Assembly: GCF_005222485.1 (NCBI RefSeq)
Contig: NZ_CP029078.1
Coordinates: 6,318,501-6,382,500 of the forward strand
DNA length: 64,000 nucleotides
Source of the DNA: Streptomyces griseoviridis
GTDB lineage: Bacteria; Actinomycetota; Actinomycetes; Streptomycetales; Streptomycetaceae
Direction of reading: 5' to 3'
Shown here: piece after piece, positions 17,917 to 27,058 of the stretch
Layout of the letters: every line of letters starts with the position of its first letter
Position numbering within the stretch: position 1 is the first letter of the stretch
Position numbers and translations under genes: made by a program
Notes under the pieces: generated by a model
The model's database searches: none
The model's input: only the letters and a program-made list of their open reading frames with translations
Told to the model about the DNA's origin: nothing

Positions 17917-20096
17917 CCCTCGCCCACGGCACCTGGGAACCGCGCCCCGCCGCCCGCTGGGAGGACGGCTTCCTGAGCGGCAACGGCCGCCACGGCACCC
18001 TCATGTTCGGCGACCCGAACGACGAGCGGGTCGTCGTCACCCATCACGCGCTGGTCCGCCCCAACGGCGGCGAACACGCGCGGCCACCCGCGCTCGCCGC
18101 CGAACTCCCCTCCCTCCAGGACCGGTTGCTCGCCGGTGACCTGTTCGCCGCCGAGACCTTCACCGACGGACGCCCCCTCCAGTGGGTGCAGCCCTTCCAC
18201 CCCGCCTTCCAGACCCGGGTGCGCCGCCCGGCCGCCGCACCGGGCCCCTACCGGCGCTCCGTCGACTTCACCACCGGCGTCACCGCGTCGGTCCACGGCC
18301 ACCTCGACAGCCGGGTCTTCGTCTCCCGCGCCGACGACGTGATCGTCCACCGGATCACGGGACCCGACCTCGACATCGTCCTCGACCACCGGCTGCCCGG
18401 AGCGCCGCGCGGCCTCGCCGTCGGCGAGAGCGCCGTCCTCACCTCCGACGGCGCCCTGCTCAGCCTGCGGGTCCGTTACCCCGGCGGCGACCGCGCCTAC
18501 ACCGGCCTCACCCTGGTGGTGGCCGCGGGCGGCCGGGTCCGGCTGACACCCCCCGGCGTCCACGTCACCGGCGCCCGCTCGGTACTGCTGCTCACCCGGG
18601 TGCGACGGCACACCGGCGAACCGGACCCCACCGCCGACGGCCGGGCCCTGCGCGCCCTGCTGCCCGACGACCCCGACCCGTACGCCCGCCTCCTCGACCG
18701 GCACACCACCGCGCACACCACCGCCTACCGGCGCGTCACCCTCGACCTGCACGCCGATCCCGCCGAACGCGCTCTGCCGGGCTCCGAGTTGCTGACCCGC
18801 CCCGGCAGCCCCGCCCTGCTGGAGCGGCTGTTCGCGGCCGGCCGCTACCACCTGCTCAGCGCCAGCGGCCTCAACCCGCCACGCCTGACCGGCCTGTGGA
18901 CGGGCGACTGGGACACCGCCTGGTCAGGCGCCTTCACCAACGACGCCAACCTCAACCTCCAGACCGCCTCGGCCACCGCGACCGACCTCCCCGAGGTGAC
19001 CGAGGCCCACGCGTCCCTGATCCACCGCCAGGCCGACGACTGGGCCGAGAACGCCCGCACCGTCTTCGGCGCCCGGGGCATGGTGGCGCCCGCCCACAGC
19101 GACGGCGACAGCGGCCTGAGCTACCACTTCAGCCGCGAGTACCCGCTGCACCTGTGGACCGCGGGCGCCGACTGGCTGCTCACACCGCTCGTCCACCACG
19201 ACGAGACCCGAGGCACCCGCGACCCGCGCACCGCCGCCGCCCTCGCCCGGGTCGCGCTGTTCTACGAGGACTTCCTCACCCGCACCGACGCCACGGGACG
19301 GCTCGCCCTCGTCCCCTCCTACTCGCCCGAGAACCGGCCCGCGGGCGGCAGTTGGGGCGCCATCGACGCGGCCATGGACCTCTCCGCCGCCCGGCACGCC
19401 CTGCGCACCGCCGCCGCCTACCACCCGGGACCCGACGCCGAGCGCTGGAGAGCCCTCGCCGACCGGCTCCCACCGCACCGCGTCAACGCCGACGGCGCCC
19501 TCGCCGAATGGGCCCGCGAGGGCCTGGGCGACCGCTACGACCACCGTCACCTCAGCCATCTCTACGGCGTCTGGCCGCTCGACGAGATCAACCCCTACGA
19601 CACCCCCGCCCTCGCGGCCGCCGCGCACCGCGCCCTCGCCCTGCGCGGCGCCGAGAACGACTCCGCGCACGGCCACCTCCACCACGCCCTGATCGCCGCC
19701 CGGCTGCGCGACGCCGACCGGGTCAACCACGCCCTCGGCCAGGTGCTGCGCGGCGACTTCTTCCACGACTCCCTGATGAGCGCCCACTACCCGGGCCGCG
19801 ACGTCTACAACGCGGACGCCGCCCACACGCTGCCCGCCGTCGTCGTCGAGTCGCTCGTCCAGTCGACGCCCGACCGGCTGGTCCTGCTGCCCGCGCCGGT
19901 CCGCCCGAGCGGCCGGCTGCTCGGCGTCCGCACCCGGTTCGGGGCCGCACTCGACCTCACCTGGACCCCCGACGGCTGCACCGCGGTGCTCCGCCCCACC
20001 CGGACCCACCGCGTCGAACTCAGGACTTCCTCCGGCGCCCGGCCGCTCGATCTCGTCGCCGGAGAAGACCGCGTCCTCACCCTGGGGGCGCGCTGA
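17913..20096 (+). CDS. GH95 alpha-L-fucosidase-like glycosidase
   Basis: GH95 enzyme of 727 residues, no signal peptide, so cytoplasmic. Catalytic elements of the inverting family are visible: the Asn pair in DANLNLQTASA (Asn346, Asn348), the acid Glu473 in SYSPENRP, and the HRHLSHLYGVWP motif near 545. Known members release alpha-1,2-fucose (some act on alpha-L-galactose). Fucose on galactose is the cap of many xyloglucan side chains, so this enzyme would act before the GH42 neighbour. ATG 17913 overlaps a 17-codon frame that links it to GH42. The secreted GH12 gene follows after 34 bp. Confidence 0.87.
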   Translation: MTLAHGTWEPRPAARWEDGFLSGNGRHGTLMFGDPNDERVVVTHHALVRPNGGEHARPPALAAELPSLQDRLLAGDLFAAETFTDGRPLQWVQPFHPAFQTRVRRPAAAPGPYRRSVDFTTGVTASVHGHLDSRVFVSRADDVIVHRITGPDLDIVLDHRLPGAPRGLAVGESAVLTSDGALLSLRVRYPGGDRAYTGLTLVVAAGGRVRLTPPGVHVTGARSVLLLTRVRRHTGEPDPTADGRALRALLPDDPDPYARLLDRHTTAHTTAYRRVTLDLHADPAERALPGSELLTRPGSPALLERLFAAGRYHLLSASGLNPPRLTGLWTGDWDTAWSGAFTNDANLNLQTASATATDLPEVTEAHASLIHRQADDWAENARTVFGARGMVAPAHSDGDSGLSYHFSREYPLHLWTAGADWLLTPLVHHDETRGTRDPRTAAALARVALFYEDFLTRTDATGRLALVPSYSPENRPAGGSWGAIDAAMDLSAARHALRTAAAYHPGPDAERWRALADRLPPHRVNADGALAEWAREGLGDRYDHRHLSHLYGVWPLDEINPYDTPALAAAAHRALALRGAENDSAHGHLHHALIAARLRDADRVNHALGQVLRGDFFHDSLMSAHYPGRDVYNADAAHTLPAVVVESLVQSTPDRLVLLPAPVRPSGRLLGVRTRFGAALDLTWTPDGCTAVLRPTRTHRVELRTSSGARPLDLVAGEDRVLTLGAR

Positions 20097-20130
20097 CCCG
20101 GTACCTCCCCCCACCCATGGAAGGGACACC

Positions 20131-20844
20131 ATGGCACCCACCACCCCGAGCAGGATCGCCAGGATCCTGCTGACCCCCGCCCTCGCGCTCGGCTTCACCG
20201 TCGGCGTCGCCTCCGCGCCCGCCTCGGCCGCCGTCTGGAACTCCTGCGACCAGTGGGGCAACACCACGCTGAACGGCTACACGCTCTACAACAACATCTG
20301 GGGCTCGGGCGCCGGCAGCCAGTGCGTCTGGGCCAACTCCGGTACCAACTGGGGCGTCTGGGCGAACCACCCCAACACCGGCGGCATCAAGTCCTACCCG
20401 AACTCCAAGAAGGTGATCAACAAGTCGATCACCTCGCTCGCCTCGCTCACCAGCAGCTACAACGTCACCGTCCCGTCGTCGGGCGCGTACAACACGTCGT
20501 ACGACATCTGGGACACCGACTACGACTACGAGATCATGCTCTGGGTCAACAAGACCGGCGCGGTCGGCCCGCTCGGCACCTCGCAGGGCAACCTCACCCT
20601 GGGCGGCCACACCTGGACCGTCTACAAGGGCGACAACGGCGCCAACCAGGTCTTCTCCTTCGTCCGCACCTCCAACTCGACCTCCGGCACGGTCGACGTC
20701 CTGCCGATCCTGAAGTGGATCAAGGACACCAAGGGCTGGTTCGGCAACGAGACGATCGGCGACGTGCAGTTCGGCTACGAGATCACGTCGTCCTCGGGCG
20801 GCCTGGACCTTACCACCAACAACCTGACGGTCAGCAGCAGTTGA
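20131..20844 (+). CDS. Secreted GH12 endo-beta-glucanase/xyloglucanase
   Basis: Secreted enzyme of 237 residues with a Sec signal peptide (about 1-34, cleavage after ASA) and a single GH12 jelly-roll domain with no binding module. The nucleophile is Glu134 in DYDYEIMLWVN and the acid/base is Glu217 in FGYEITSS. A Cys pair near the amino end (SCDQWG and SQCVWA) matches the family disulphide. GH12 includes cellulases and xyloglucan-specific endoglucanases; the neighbours favour xyloglucan. ATG 20131 has AAGGGA five bases upstream. It is the only clearly secreted enzyme of the locus, so it should make the oligosaccharides that the importer takes up. Confidence 0.92.
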   Translation: MAPTTPSRIARILLTPALALGFTVGVASAPASAAVWNSCDQWGNTTLNGYTLYNNIWGSGAGSQCVWANSGTNWGVWANHPNTGGIKSYPNSKKVINKSITSLASLTSSYNVTVPSSGAYNTSYDIWDTDYDYEIMLWVNKTGAVGPLGTSQGNLTLGGHTWTVYKGDNGANQVFSFVRTSNSTSGTVDVLPILKWIKDTKGWFGNETIGDVQFGYEITSSSGGLDLTTNNLTVSSS

Positions 20845-20849
20845 GCGGA

Positions 20850-20886
20850 GCCGGGGGCGGGGTCCGCGCGGTTCCCCGCCCCCGGC
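20850..20886. terminator. Bidirectional terminator between GH12 and GH31
   Basis: Perfect 13-bp GC stem (20850-20862 and 20874-20886) with an 11-base loop, filling the 45-bp gap between two convergent genes. It likely ends both transcripts. Confidence 0.8.
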
Positions 20887-20889
20887 GCG

Positions 20890-22938
20890 CTACTCGCCCA
20901 CCGGCAGCGACGCCCCGTCCCGCAGGAACAGCGGGATCCGCTCCAGCGGCGCCTCGACGGTGACCGTCGCGCCGCCCTCGTACCCGCGGCCGGTCCACGC
21001 GTCCGTCCAGGTCGCCCCGGCCGGCAGCCGCACGGCGCGGGTCCTGGCGCCCGCCTCCAGGACCGGCGCGACCAGCAGATCGGGGCCGAGCAGATAGGCG
21101 TCGTCCACCGACCAGGCCGCCGGGTCGCCGGGGAACTCCAGGAACAGCGGGCGCATCACCGGCAGCCCCTCCTCGTGCGCCTGCCGCATCACGTCCAGGA
21201 CGTAGGGGCGCAGCCGCTCCCGCAGCCGCAGGTACCGCTCCAGGATCGCGCCCGCCCGAGGTCCGTACGACCAGACCTCGTTGGGGCCGCCGGTCATCTC
21301 GGGGCCGAGCGGCATGCCCGGGTCGCGGAAGCCGTGCAGCCGCATCAGCGGGGACAGCGCCCCGAACTGGAACCAGCGGACCATCACCTCCCGGTACGCC
21401 GGGTCGTCCGGGTCGCCGCCGTGGAAGCCGCCGATGTCCGTGTTCCACCACGGGATGCCGGACAGCGACGTGTTGAGCCCCGCCGCGATCTGCCGCCGCA
21501 GGGTCGGGAAGTCGGTGCCGATGTCACCGGACCACACCGCGGCGCCGTAGCGCTGACTGCCCGCCCAGGCCGAGCGGTTGAGGGTGATCACCTCGTCGTG
21601 CCCCGACGCCCGCAACCCCTCGTGGAACGTACGGGAGTTCTCCGCCGGGTACGCGTTGCCGACCTCGAGGCCGGGACCCGCCCAGTAGCGCAGGTTCTCC
21701 TGGAACCCCGGCTTCAGCTCAGGCTCGCAGGCGTCCAGCCAGAACGCCGTTATCCCGTACGGATCGAGGTAGTTCTCCTTGATCCTGGACCAGAGGAAAT
21801 CACGCGCCCGCGGGTTCGTCGCGTCGTAGAACGCGACCTGGACCGTGGAGGCGACCCCCTTGTCCGGCCAGTCGGCGTGCGCCGTCGGACCGTACTCCGT
21901 GCCGATGAAGTGGCCGCGCTGCTCCATCAGTTGATGGTTCTCGCTGAGCGGCGACACCGACGGCCACACGCTCACCACCAACGTGATGCCCAGCTCGTCG
22001 AGTTCGCGCACCATCGCCGCCGGGTCGGGCCACTCGGCGGGGTCGAACTTCCACTCGCCCAGATGCGTCCAGTGGAAGAAGTCGCAGACGATCGCCGAGA
22101 TCGGCAGTCCGCGCCGCTTGTACTCCCGTGCCACGGCGAGGAGTTCGTCCTGGGTGCGGTAGCGCAGCTTGCACTGCCAGAACCCGGCCGCCCACGCGGG
22201 CAGCATCGGGGTGCGCCCGGTGACCGCGCTGTAGCGGCGCTGCCCGTCGGCCGGGGCGCCCGCGGTGATCCAGTAGTCGATCTGCCGGGCCGAGTCGGCC
22301 ACCCAGCGGGTGCCGTTGCCCGCCAGCTCCACCCGGCCGATCGCCGGGTTGTTCCACAGCAGGGTGTAGCCGCGGCTGGAGGAGAGCACCGGGACGGTGA
22401 TCTCGGCGTTGCGCTGCACCAGGTCGACCACCAGCCCCTTCTGGTCGAGCCGCCCGTGCTGGTGCTGGCCGAGGCCGTACAGCTTCTCGTCGTCGTAGGC
22501 GGCGAACCGCTGCTCCAGGCGGTGGCTGCCGCCCCCGACCGGGGTGTAGAGGCGCGGGCCGGGCCACCAGAAGTGGGCGCGCTGCTCGGCGAGCAGCTCC
22601 GAGCCGTCGGCGGTGCGCAGGAACCGGAGCTGCCCCTCGGCGTCCACCTCCACGGTGAGCGCGCCGACCGTCAACCGACCGTGCCCCGCGCCGGTCTTGA
22701 CGCTCGACGAGGCCGGCGGCGGGGTGTCGAGCAGCGCGCCGGGCAGGTTCTCCAGGAGGGGGCCGCCGAGGCGGGCCCTGACCCGGACCGCGTCCGGGCC
22801 CCACGGCTGGATCCGCACGGTCTCCTGACGGCCGCTCCACTCCAGCGCGCCGTCCCGCTCGCGGAAGGTGCCGACGGTGGGCGACGACTGCGCCAGGCTG
22901 ACCGTGCCCCTGGACTGGTGCGAGGCAGGCTGATTCAC
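20890..22938 (-). CDS. GH31 alpha-glycosidase, probable alpha-xylosidase
   Basis: Cytoplasmic GH31 enzyme of 682 residues. An amino-terminal beta-sandwich contains the N-loop (YGLGQHQHGRLDQKG). The barrel carries nucleophile Asp402 in FWLDACEPE and acid/base Asp472 in VWSGDIG. The substrate-loop motif FHWTHLGEWKFDP and the WPxP-type strand resemble alpha-xylosidases such as YicI and XylS more than alpha-glucosidases. GTG 22938 has AGGAG eight bases upstream. It lies 99 bp downstream of the lacI gene on the same strand and is probably co-transcribed. It would remove alpha-1,6-xylose from xyloglucan oligosaccharides. The exact sugar is inferred. Confidence 0.87.
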   Translation of the reverse strand: MNQPASHQSRGTVSLAQSSPTVGTFRERDGALEWSGRQETVRIQPWGPDAVRVRARLGGPLLENLPGALLDTPPPASSSVKTGAGHGRLTVGALTVEVDAEGQLRFLRTADGSELLAEQRAHFWWPGPRLYTPVGGGSHRLEQRFAAYDDEKLYGLGQHQHGRLDQKGLVVDLVQRNAEITVPVLSSSRGYTLLWNNPAIGRVELAGNGTRWVADSARQIDYWITAGAPADGQRRYSAVTGRTPMLPAWAAGFWQCKLRYRTQDELLAVAREYKRRGLPISAIVCDFFHWTHLGEWKFDPAEWPDPAAMVRELDELGITLVVSVWPSVSPLSENHQLMEQRGHFIGTEYGPTAHADWPDKGVASTVQVAFYDATNPRARDFLWSRIKENYLDPYGITAFWLDACEPELKPGFQENLRYWAGPGLEVGNAYPAENSRTFHEGLRASGHDEVITLNRSAWAGSQRYGAAVWSGDIGTDFPTLRRQIAAGLNTSLSGIPWWNTDIGGFHGGDPDDPAYREVMVRWFQFGALSPLMRLHGFRDPGMPLGPEMTGGPNEVWSYGPRAGAILERYLRLRERLRPYVLDVMRQAHEEGLPVMRPLFLEFPGDPAAWSVDDAYLLGPDLLVAPVLEAGARTRAVRLPAGATWTDAWTGRGYEGGATVTVEAPLERIPLFLRDGASLPVGE

Positions 22939-23037
22939 GTGGGGTGCTCCTGATGACGTGGAGACAGGGGGGTGCCCCGGAGGGCGCGGGGGCGGTGCGC
23001 GGAAGGTCGGGGGAGGGTGCGGGGCGGTGCGCGGACG

Positions 23038-24093
23038 TCAGGCGGGGGCGCCGGCGGGCGCCGGACCCGTGCTCGCCCTGACCGTCAACTCGGGTGCGAT
23101 CAGCACGACATCGTCGAGGTCGCGGCCGTCGAGCTTGGCCATCAGCTGTTCGACGGCGCTGCGGCCCATCTCCTGGGCGGGGATGGCGACGGACGTCAGC
23201 CGCACGGACGCCTGCACGGCGACCTGCTCCGGGCAGATGGCGACCACCGACACGTCCTCGGGCACCGCCCTGCCCTGCTGGCGCAGCAGGGCGAGCAGCG
23301 GCTCCACCGCCGACTCGTTCTGCACCACGAACCCGGTGGTGCCCGGCCGTTCGTCCAGCACCCGGGCGAGGGTCGCGGCCATCGCGGCGTAGCCGCCCTC
23401 GCACGGCCTGTGCAGCAGCCGGATGCCCAACTCCCGTGCCCGGGACCTGAGTCCGTCCAGGGTGCGTTCGGCGAAGCCGGTGTGCCGCTCGTAGACGGCG
23501 GGTGCCTCGCCGATGACAGCGATGTCACGGTGGCCGAGCAGCGCCAGATGCTCGACGCAGAGCGCGCCCGTCGCCCGGAAGTCGAGATCGACGCAGGTGA
23601 GCCCCGTGGTGTCGGCCGGCAGCCCGATCAGCACCGACGGCTGCTCGTCCCCCGGCCTCGCCCCCGCTCGGCCCAGGGTGCCGCCGCCGCGCAGCAACGG
23701 CAGCCGCTCGTCGTCGAGTTCGACGTCCATCAGGATCATCGCGTCGGCCAGGCCGCTGCCGGTGACCCGGCGGACCGCGTCCGGGCCCTCCTCGCCGGTG
23801 AGCAGCAGGACGTCGTAGCCGTGGGTGCGGGCCGTGGTGGCGACCGCGATGGCGATCTCCATCATCACCGGCACGTACATGTCGGTGCGCAGCGGCACCA
23901 TCAGCGCGATGATGTTGGACCGGCTGCTGGCCAGCGCCCGCGCCCCGGCGTTCGGGTGGTAGCCGAGCTCCTTGATGCTCTCCTCCACCCGCAGCCGGGT
24001 GGTCGTGGAGATGGACCGCTTGCCGCTGAGGACATAGCTCACCGTGCTCGCCGAGACTCCGGCGTGCTGGGCGACCTCGGCGAGGGTGACCAT
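23038..24093 (-). CDS. LacI-family repressor of the glycan locus
   Basis: Regulator of 351 residues with the LacI layout: a helix-turn-helix at the start (TLAEVAQHAGVSASTVSYVL), a hinge helix (NAGARALASSR), and a periplasmic-binding-protein-like ligand domain ending near VRAST. ATG 24093 is chosen because GGGAGAG lies six bases upstream; an in-frame upstream extension runs across the operators and is unlikely. Palindromes resembling those before the GH3 and transporter genes lie 20 and 103 bp upstream, suggesting autoregulation. The inducer is expected to be a sugar released from the imported oligosaccharide. Confidence 0.92.
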   Translation of the reverse strand: MVTLAEVAQHAGVSASTVSYVLSGKRSISTTTRLRVEESIKELGYHPNAGARALASSRSNIIALMVPLRTDMYVPVMMEIAIAVATTARTHGYDVLLLTGEEGPDAVRRVTGSGLADAMILMDVELDDERLPLLRGGGTLGRAGARPGDEQPSVLIGLPADTTGLTCVDLDFRATGALCVEHLALLGHRDIAVIGEAPAVYERHTGFAERTLDGLRSRARELGIRLLHRPCEGGYAAMAATLARVLDERPGTTGFVVQNESAVEPLLALLRQQGRAVPEDVSVVAICPEQVAVQASVRLTSVAIPAQEMGRSAVEQLMAKLDGRDLDDVVLIAPELTVRASTGPAPAGAPA

Positions 24094-24110
24094 CCAGCTC
24101 TCCCAGCGGT

Positions 24111-24124
24111 GTGAAGCGCTTCGA
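24111..24124. promoter_or_regulatory. Operator half-conserved upstream of lacI gene
   Basis: GTGAAGCGCTTCGA: the ten-base core GAAGCGCTTC (24113-24122) is perfect, and the outer bases match only on one side. It ends 18 bp before the regulator start, where binding would block transcription or the start of elongation. Confidence 0.7.
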
Positions 24125-24195
24125 CAGTGCGCAAGGTGTACAGGGGCAGGTGAGGGTGGTTCGACAGTAGCTTCCCGCCGAGAGGGTGTCCATAG

Positions 24196-24217
24196 GGTGT
24201 CGAAGCGCTTCGACACC
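24196..24217. promoter_or_regulatory. Extended 22-bp operator upstream of lacI gene
   Basis: Perfect 22-bp palindrome centred on TCGAAGCGCTTCGA (24200-24213), with extra matching arms GGTG and CACC. It is the longest copy of the motif in the window. The second, weaker copy is 85 bp closer to the gene, about eight helical turns away, which would suit looping by a tetrameric LacI protein. Confidence 0.85.
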
Positions 24218-24465
24218 AATTCCCGGCGAACCGGCGAACCGGCGACCGGCGACCGGCGAACCGGTTACCGGGCGCTCCGCCCGGCCGGTTCTCGTCACGC
24301 CCGTCCCGCGCGCCCGTCCCGCCCGCCCGTCCGGGGCGGCCGGCCGCTGGGCCGAACGGCTGCGCGCGGGGTGGTGGCCCCGTCCGGGATCAGGTACATA
24401 CGTTCAGGTAGCACCCGTCGGTAGTCAAACAGGACCATGATCCCGATCCGCGACGAGGTGGACCC
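24218..24465. other. Non-coding region with short GCGAAC repeats
   Basis: No gene is seen between the lacI operators and the acyl-CoA dehydrogenase. From 24222 to 24262 the sequence is a run of CCGGCGAA and CCGGCGA units, six in all. A promoter for the dehydrogenase should lie around 24390-24440, but no convincing -35/-10 pair could be assigned. Confidence 0.6.
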
Positions 24466-26400
24466 ATGTCCGCACCACCCAGCAGCAAGCCCACCGTCTC
24501 CGAGCGCGAGGCCCGCGAGGTGGCCGAGGCGGCCCGCGACCAGGAGTGGCGCAAGCCGAGCTTCGCCAAGGAACTCTTCCTCGGCCGCTTCCGGCTCGAC
24601 CTGGTCCACCCGCACCCCACCCCCGCCGCCGAGGACGTCGGACGCGGCGAGGAGTTCCTCGCCCGGCTGCGCGCCTTCTGCGAGACACGCATCGACGGCG
24701 CCCTCATCGAGCGCGAGGCGCGCATCCCCGACGAGGTGGTCGCGGGACTCAAGGAACTCGGCGCCCTCGGCATGAAGATCGCCCCCGAGTACGGCGGCCT
24801 CGGCCTCACCCAGGTGTACTACAACAAGGCGCTCGCCCTGGTCGGCTCGGCCTCGCCCGCGGTCGGCGTGCTGCTCTCGGCCCACCAGTCGATCGGCGTG
24901 CCGCAGCCCGTGAAGCTGTTCGGCACCGACGAGCAGAAGCGGGCCTTCCTGCCCCGCTGCGCCCGCACCGACATCAGCGCCTTCCTGCTCACCGAGCCCG
25001 ACGTCGGCTCCGACCCGGCCCGCCTGGCCGCGAGCGCGGTCCCCGACGGCGACGACTACCTCCTCGACGGCGTGAAGCTGTGGACCACCAACGGCGTCGT
25101 CGCCGACCTGCTGGTGGTGATGGCCAGGGTGCCCAGGAGCGCGGGCCACAGGGGCGGCATCACCGCCTTCGTCGTGGAGGCCGACTCGCCCGGCATCACC
25201 GTCGAGAACCGCAACGCCTTCATGGGCCTGCGCGGCATCGAGAACGGCGTCACCCGCTTCCACCGGGTCAGGGTCCCGGCCGCGCACCGGATCGGCCCCG
25301 AGGGCGCGGGCCTGAAGATCGCCCTGACCACTCTCAACACCGGCAGGCTCTCGCTGCCCGCGTCCTGCGTGGCGGCGGGCAAGTGGTGTCTGAAGATCGC
25401 CCGCGAGTGGTCGGCGGCCCGCGAGCAGTGGGGCAAGCCGCTCGCCCACCACGAGGCGGTCGGCGCGAAGATCTCCTTCATCGCCGCCACCACCTTCGCC
25501 CTCGAAGCCGTCCTCGACCTGTCGAGCCAGATGGCCGACGAGGACCGCAACGACATCCGCATCGAGGGCGCGCTCGCCAAGCTCTACGCCTCCGAGATGG
25601 GCTGGCGGATGGCGGACGACCTGGTCCAGCTCCGCGGCGGGCGCGGCTTCGAGACCGCGGCCTCCCTCGCGGCCCGCGGCGAACGGGCGGTCCCCGCCGA
25701 GCAGCTCCTGCGGGACCTGCGCATCAACCGCATCTTCGAGGGCTCCACCGAGATCATGCATCTGCTGATCGCGCGGGAGGCCGTCGACGCCCACCTCGCC
25801 GTGGCCGGGAACCTCATCGACCCCGAGGCGACCCTCCAGGACAAGGCGAAGGCGGGCGCGAGCGCCGGGGTCTTCTACGCCAGGTGGCTGCCCAAGCTCG
25901 TCGCGGGGCAGGGCCAACTACCGGGCGCCTACCCGGAGTTCCGCCGCGAGGTGGACCTCTCCAAGCAGTTGCGCTACGTCGAGCGCACCGCCCGCAGACT
26001 GGCCCGCGCCACCTTCTACGGGATGTCCCGCTGGCAGGGCCGGATGGAGACCAAGCAGGGCTTCCTCGGCCGGATCGTCGACATCGGCGCGGAGCTGTTC
26101 GCGATGAGCGCGGCCTGCGTACGGGCCGAACTCCTGCGCTCCCGGGGCGACCACGGTCGCGAGGCGTACCAACTCGCCGACGCCTTCTGCCGCCAGGCCC
26201 GCATCCGGATCGAGGAACTCTTCGGACGGCTGTGGACCAACACCGACGATCTGGACCGCACAGTCGTCAAGGGTGTCCTCGCGGGCACCTACAGCTGGCT
26301 GGAGGACGGCATCGTCGACCCCTCGGGGGAGGGCCCGTGGATCGCGGCGACCGACCCAGGGCCCTCCGAGAAGGAGAACGCGCACCGCACGATCCGGTGA
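24466..26400 (+). CDS. Acyl-CoA dehydrogenase (FadE type)
   Basis: Flavoprotein of 644 residues that introduces the first double bond in acyl-CoA beta-oxidation. The central domain has AFLLTEPDVGSDPA and LDGVKLWTTNG for FAD binding. The carboxy helical domain has LRGGRGFETA and the INRIFEGSTEIMHL signature. An extra carboxy-terminal domain of about 170 residues is typical of very-long-chain or FadE-like members. ATG 24466 follows GACGAGG; an in-frame ATG is not available closer. It stands alone, convergent with a small secreted protein gene. Chain-length preference cannot be told. Confidence 0.9.
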   Translation: MSAPPSSKPTVSEREAREVAEAARDQEWRKPSFAKELFLGRFRLDLVHPHPTPAAEDVGRGEEFLARLRAFCETRIDGALIEREARIPDEVVAGLKELGALGMKIAPEYGGLGLTQVYYNKALALVGSASPAVGVLLSAHQSIGVPQPVKLFGTDEQKRAFLPRCARTDISAFLLTEPDVGSDPARLAASAVPDGDDYLLDGVKLWTTNGVVADLLVVMARVPRSAGHRGGITAFVVEADSPGITVENRNAFMGLRGIENGVTRFHRVRVPAAHRIGPEGAGLKIALTTLNTGRLSLPASCVAAGKWCLKIAREWSAAREQWGKPLAHHEAVGAKISFIAATTFALEAVLDLSSQMADEDRNDIRIEGALAKLYASEMGWRMADDLVQLRGGRGFETAASLAARGERAVPAEQLLRDLRINRIFEGSTEIMHLLIAREAVDAHLAVAGNLIDPEATLQDKAKAGASAGVFYARWLPKLVAGQGQLPGAYPEFRREVDLSKQLRYVERTARRLARATFYGMSRWQGRMETKQGFLGRIVDIGAELFAMSAACVRAELLRSRGDHGREAYQLADAFCRQARIRIEELFGRLWTNTDDLDRTVVKGVLAGTYSWLEDGIVDPSGEGPWIAATDPGPSEKENAHRTIR

Positions 26401-26422
26401 ACGCCCCCGGCGGCGGGTGCCG

Positions 26423-26872
26423 TCAGCAGTACGTGTCGCTGGGGTCCCGCGTCGTCCAGGAGCAGGAGTCGGCCTTGCCGCCGCTCGCCTTGAGCAGCGT
26501 CGCCGTGTCGCTGGTGTTGTTCCAGACGTACGCGGCCCGGTTCTGGAACGTGTTCGACGCGGTGTCCGAGCCCTTGCCGGTCCGTACCTTCAGGGTCTTG
26601 CCAGCGCCGATCTTGATGTTCTTGAAGGTGTAGCGGTGGTTCGAGGCGTCCTTGAGGACCCAGCCCTTCAGTGTGATCGCGGAGCGGCTGGTGTTCTTGA
26701 TCTGCACCCACTCCGCGTTCAGGCTCTTGTTCGACCGGTCGTCAGGACCCGGGCTGTCGAACCAGACGTGGTGGATGACGACCCCGCCGGCGGCTTCGGC
26801 GGGTGAGCTGAGCAGGGTGCCGGTCAGGACGGCGGCGCCCGCGAGAGCGGGCAGAGCGGCGCGCATGCGCAT
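26423..26872 (-). CDS. Secreted lamin-tail domain protein
   Basis: Small exported protein of 149 residues. A signal peptide (about 1-29, ending SSPAEAA) precedes one lamin-tail-like immunoglobulin fold: VVIHHVWFDSPG, LNAEWVQIKNTSRSAITLKG and YVWNNTSDTATLLKASG. A Cys pair near the end (DSCSW and DTYC) may form a disulphide. ATG 26872 follows GGGGGGAT; a second ATG lies two codons further in. In bacteria such domains are often extracellular and are found on nucleases or alone. No function can be assigned. Confidence 0.8.
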   Translation of the reverse strand: MRMRAALPALAGAAVLTGTLLSSPAEAAGGVVIHHVWFDSPGPDDRSNKSLNAEWVQIKNTSRSAITLKGWVLKDASNHRYTFKNIKIGAGKTLKVRTGKGSDTASNTFQNRAAYVWNNTSDTATLLKASGGKADSCSWTTRDPSDTYC

Positions 26873-27058
26873 GGAGATCCCCCCGGATGTCCGTTCGCCG
26901 GTCGATCGTCCACCGACCGGTGAGAGAAGTGTTACCACATGATCTTCACCTGGGTTTCACAAAGGAGGTTTTCCCTGCAATCGACCCAAGGAGCGACAAG
27001 CCACCCGCCCGAGGGACGCCCTGTCCCGCCACCCTCCCGATACGGCAACAATGGGGGA

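Noticed and set aside
24218..24300. GCGAAC/GCGAC repeats considered as further LacI operators
   Set aside because: They lack the inverted AAGCGCTT centre and are direct, not inverted, repeats.
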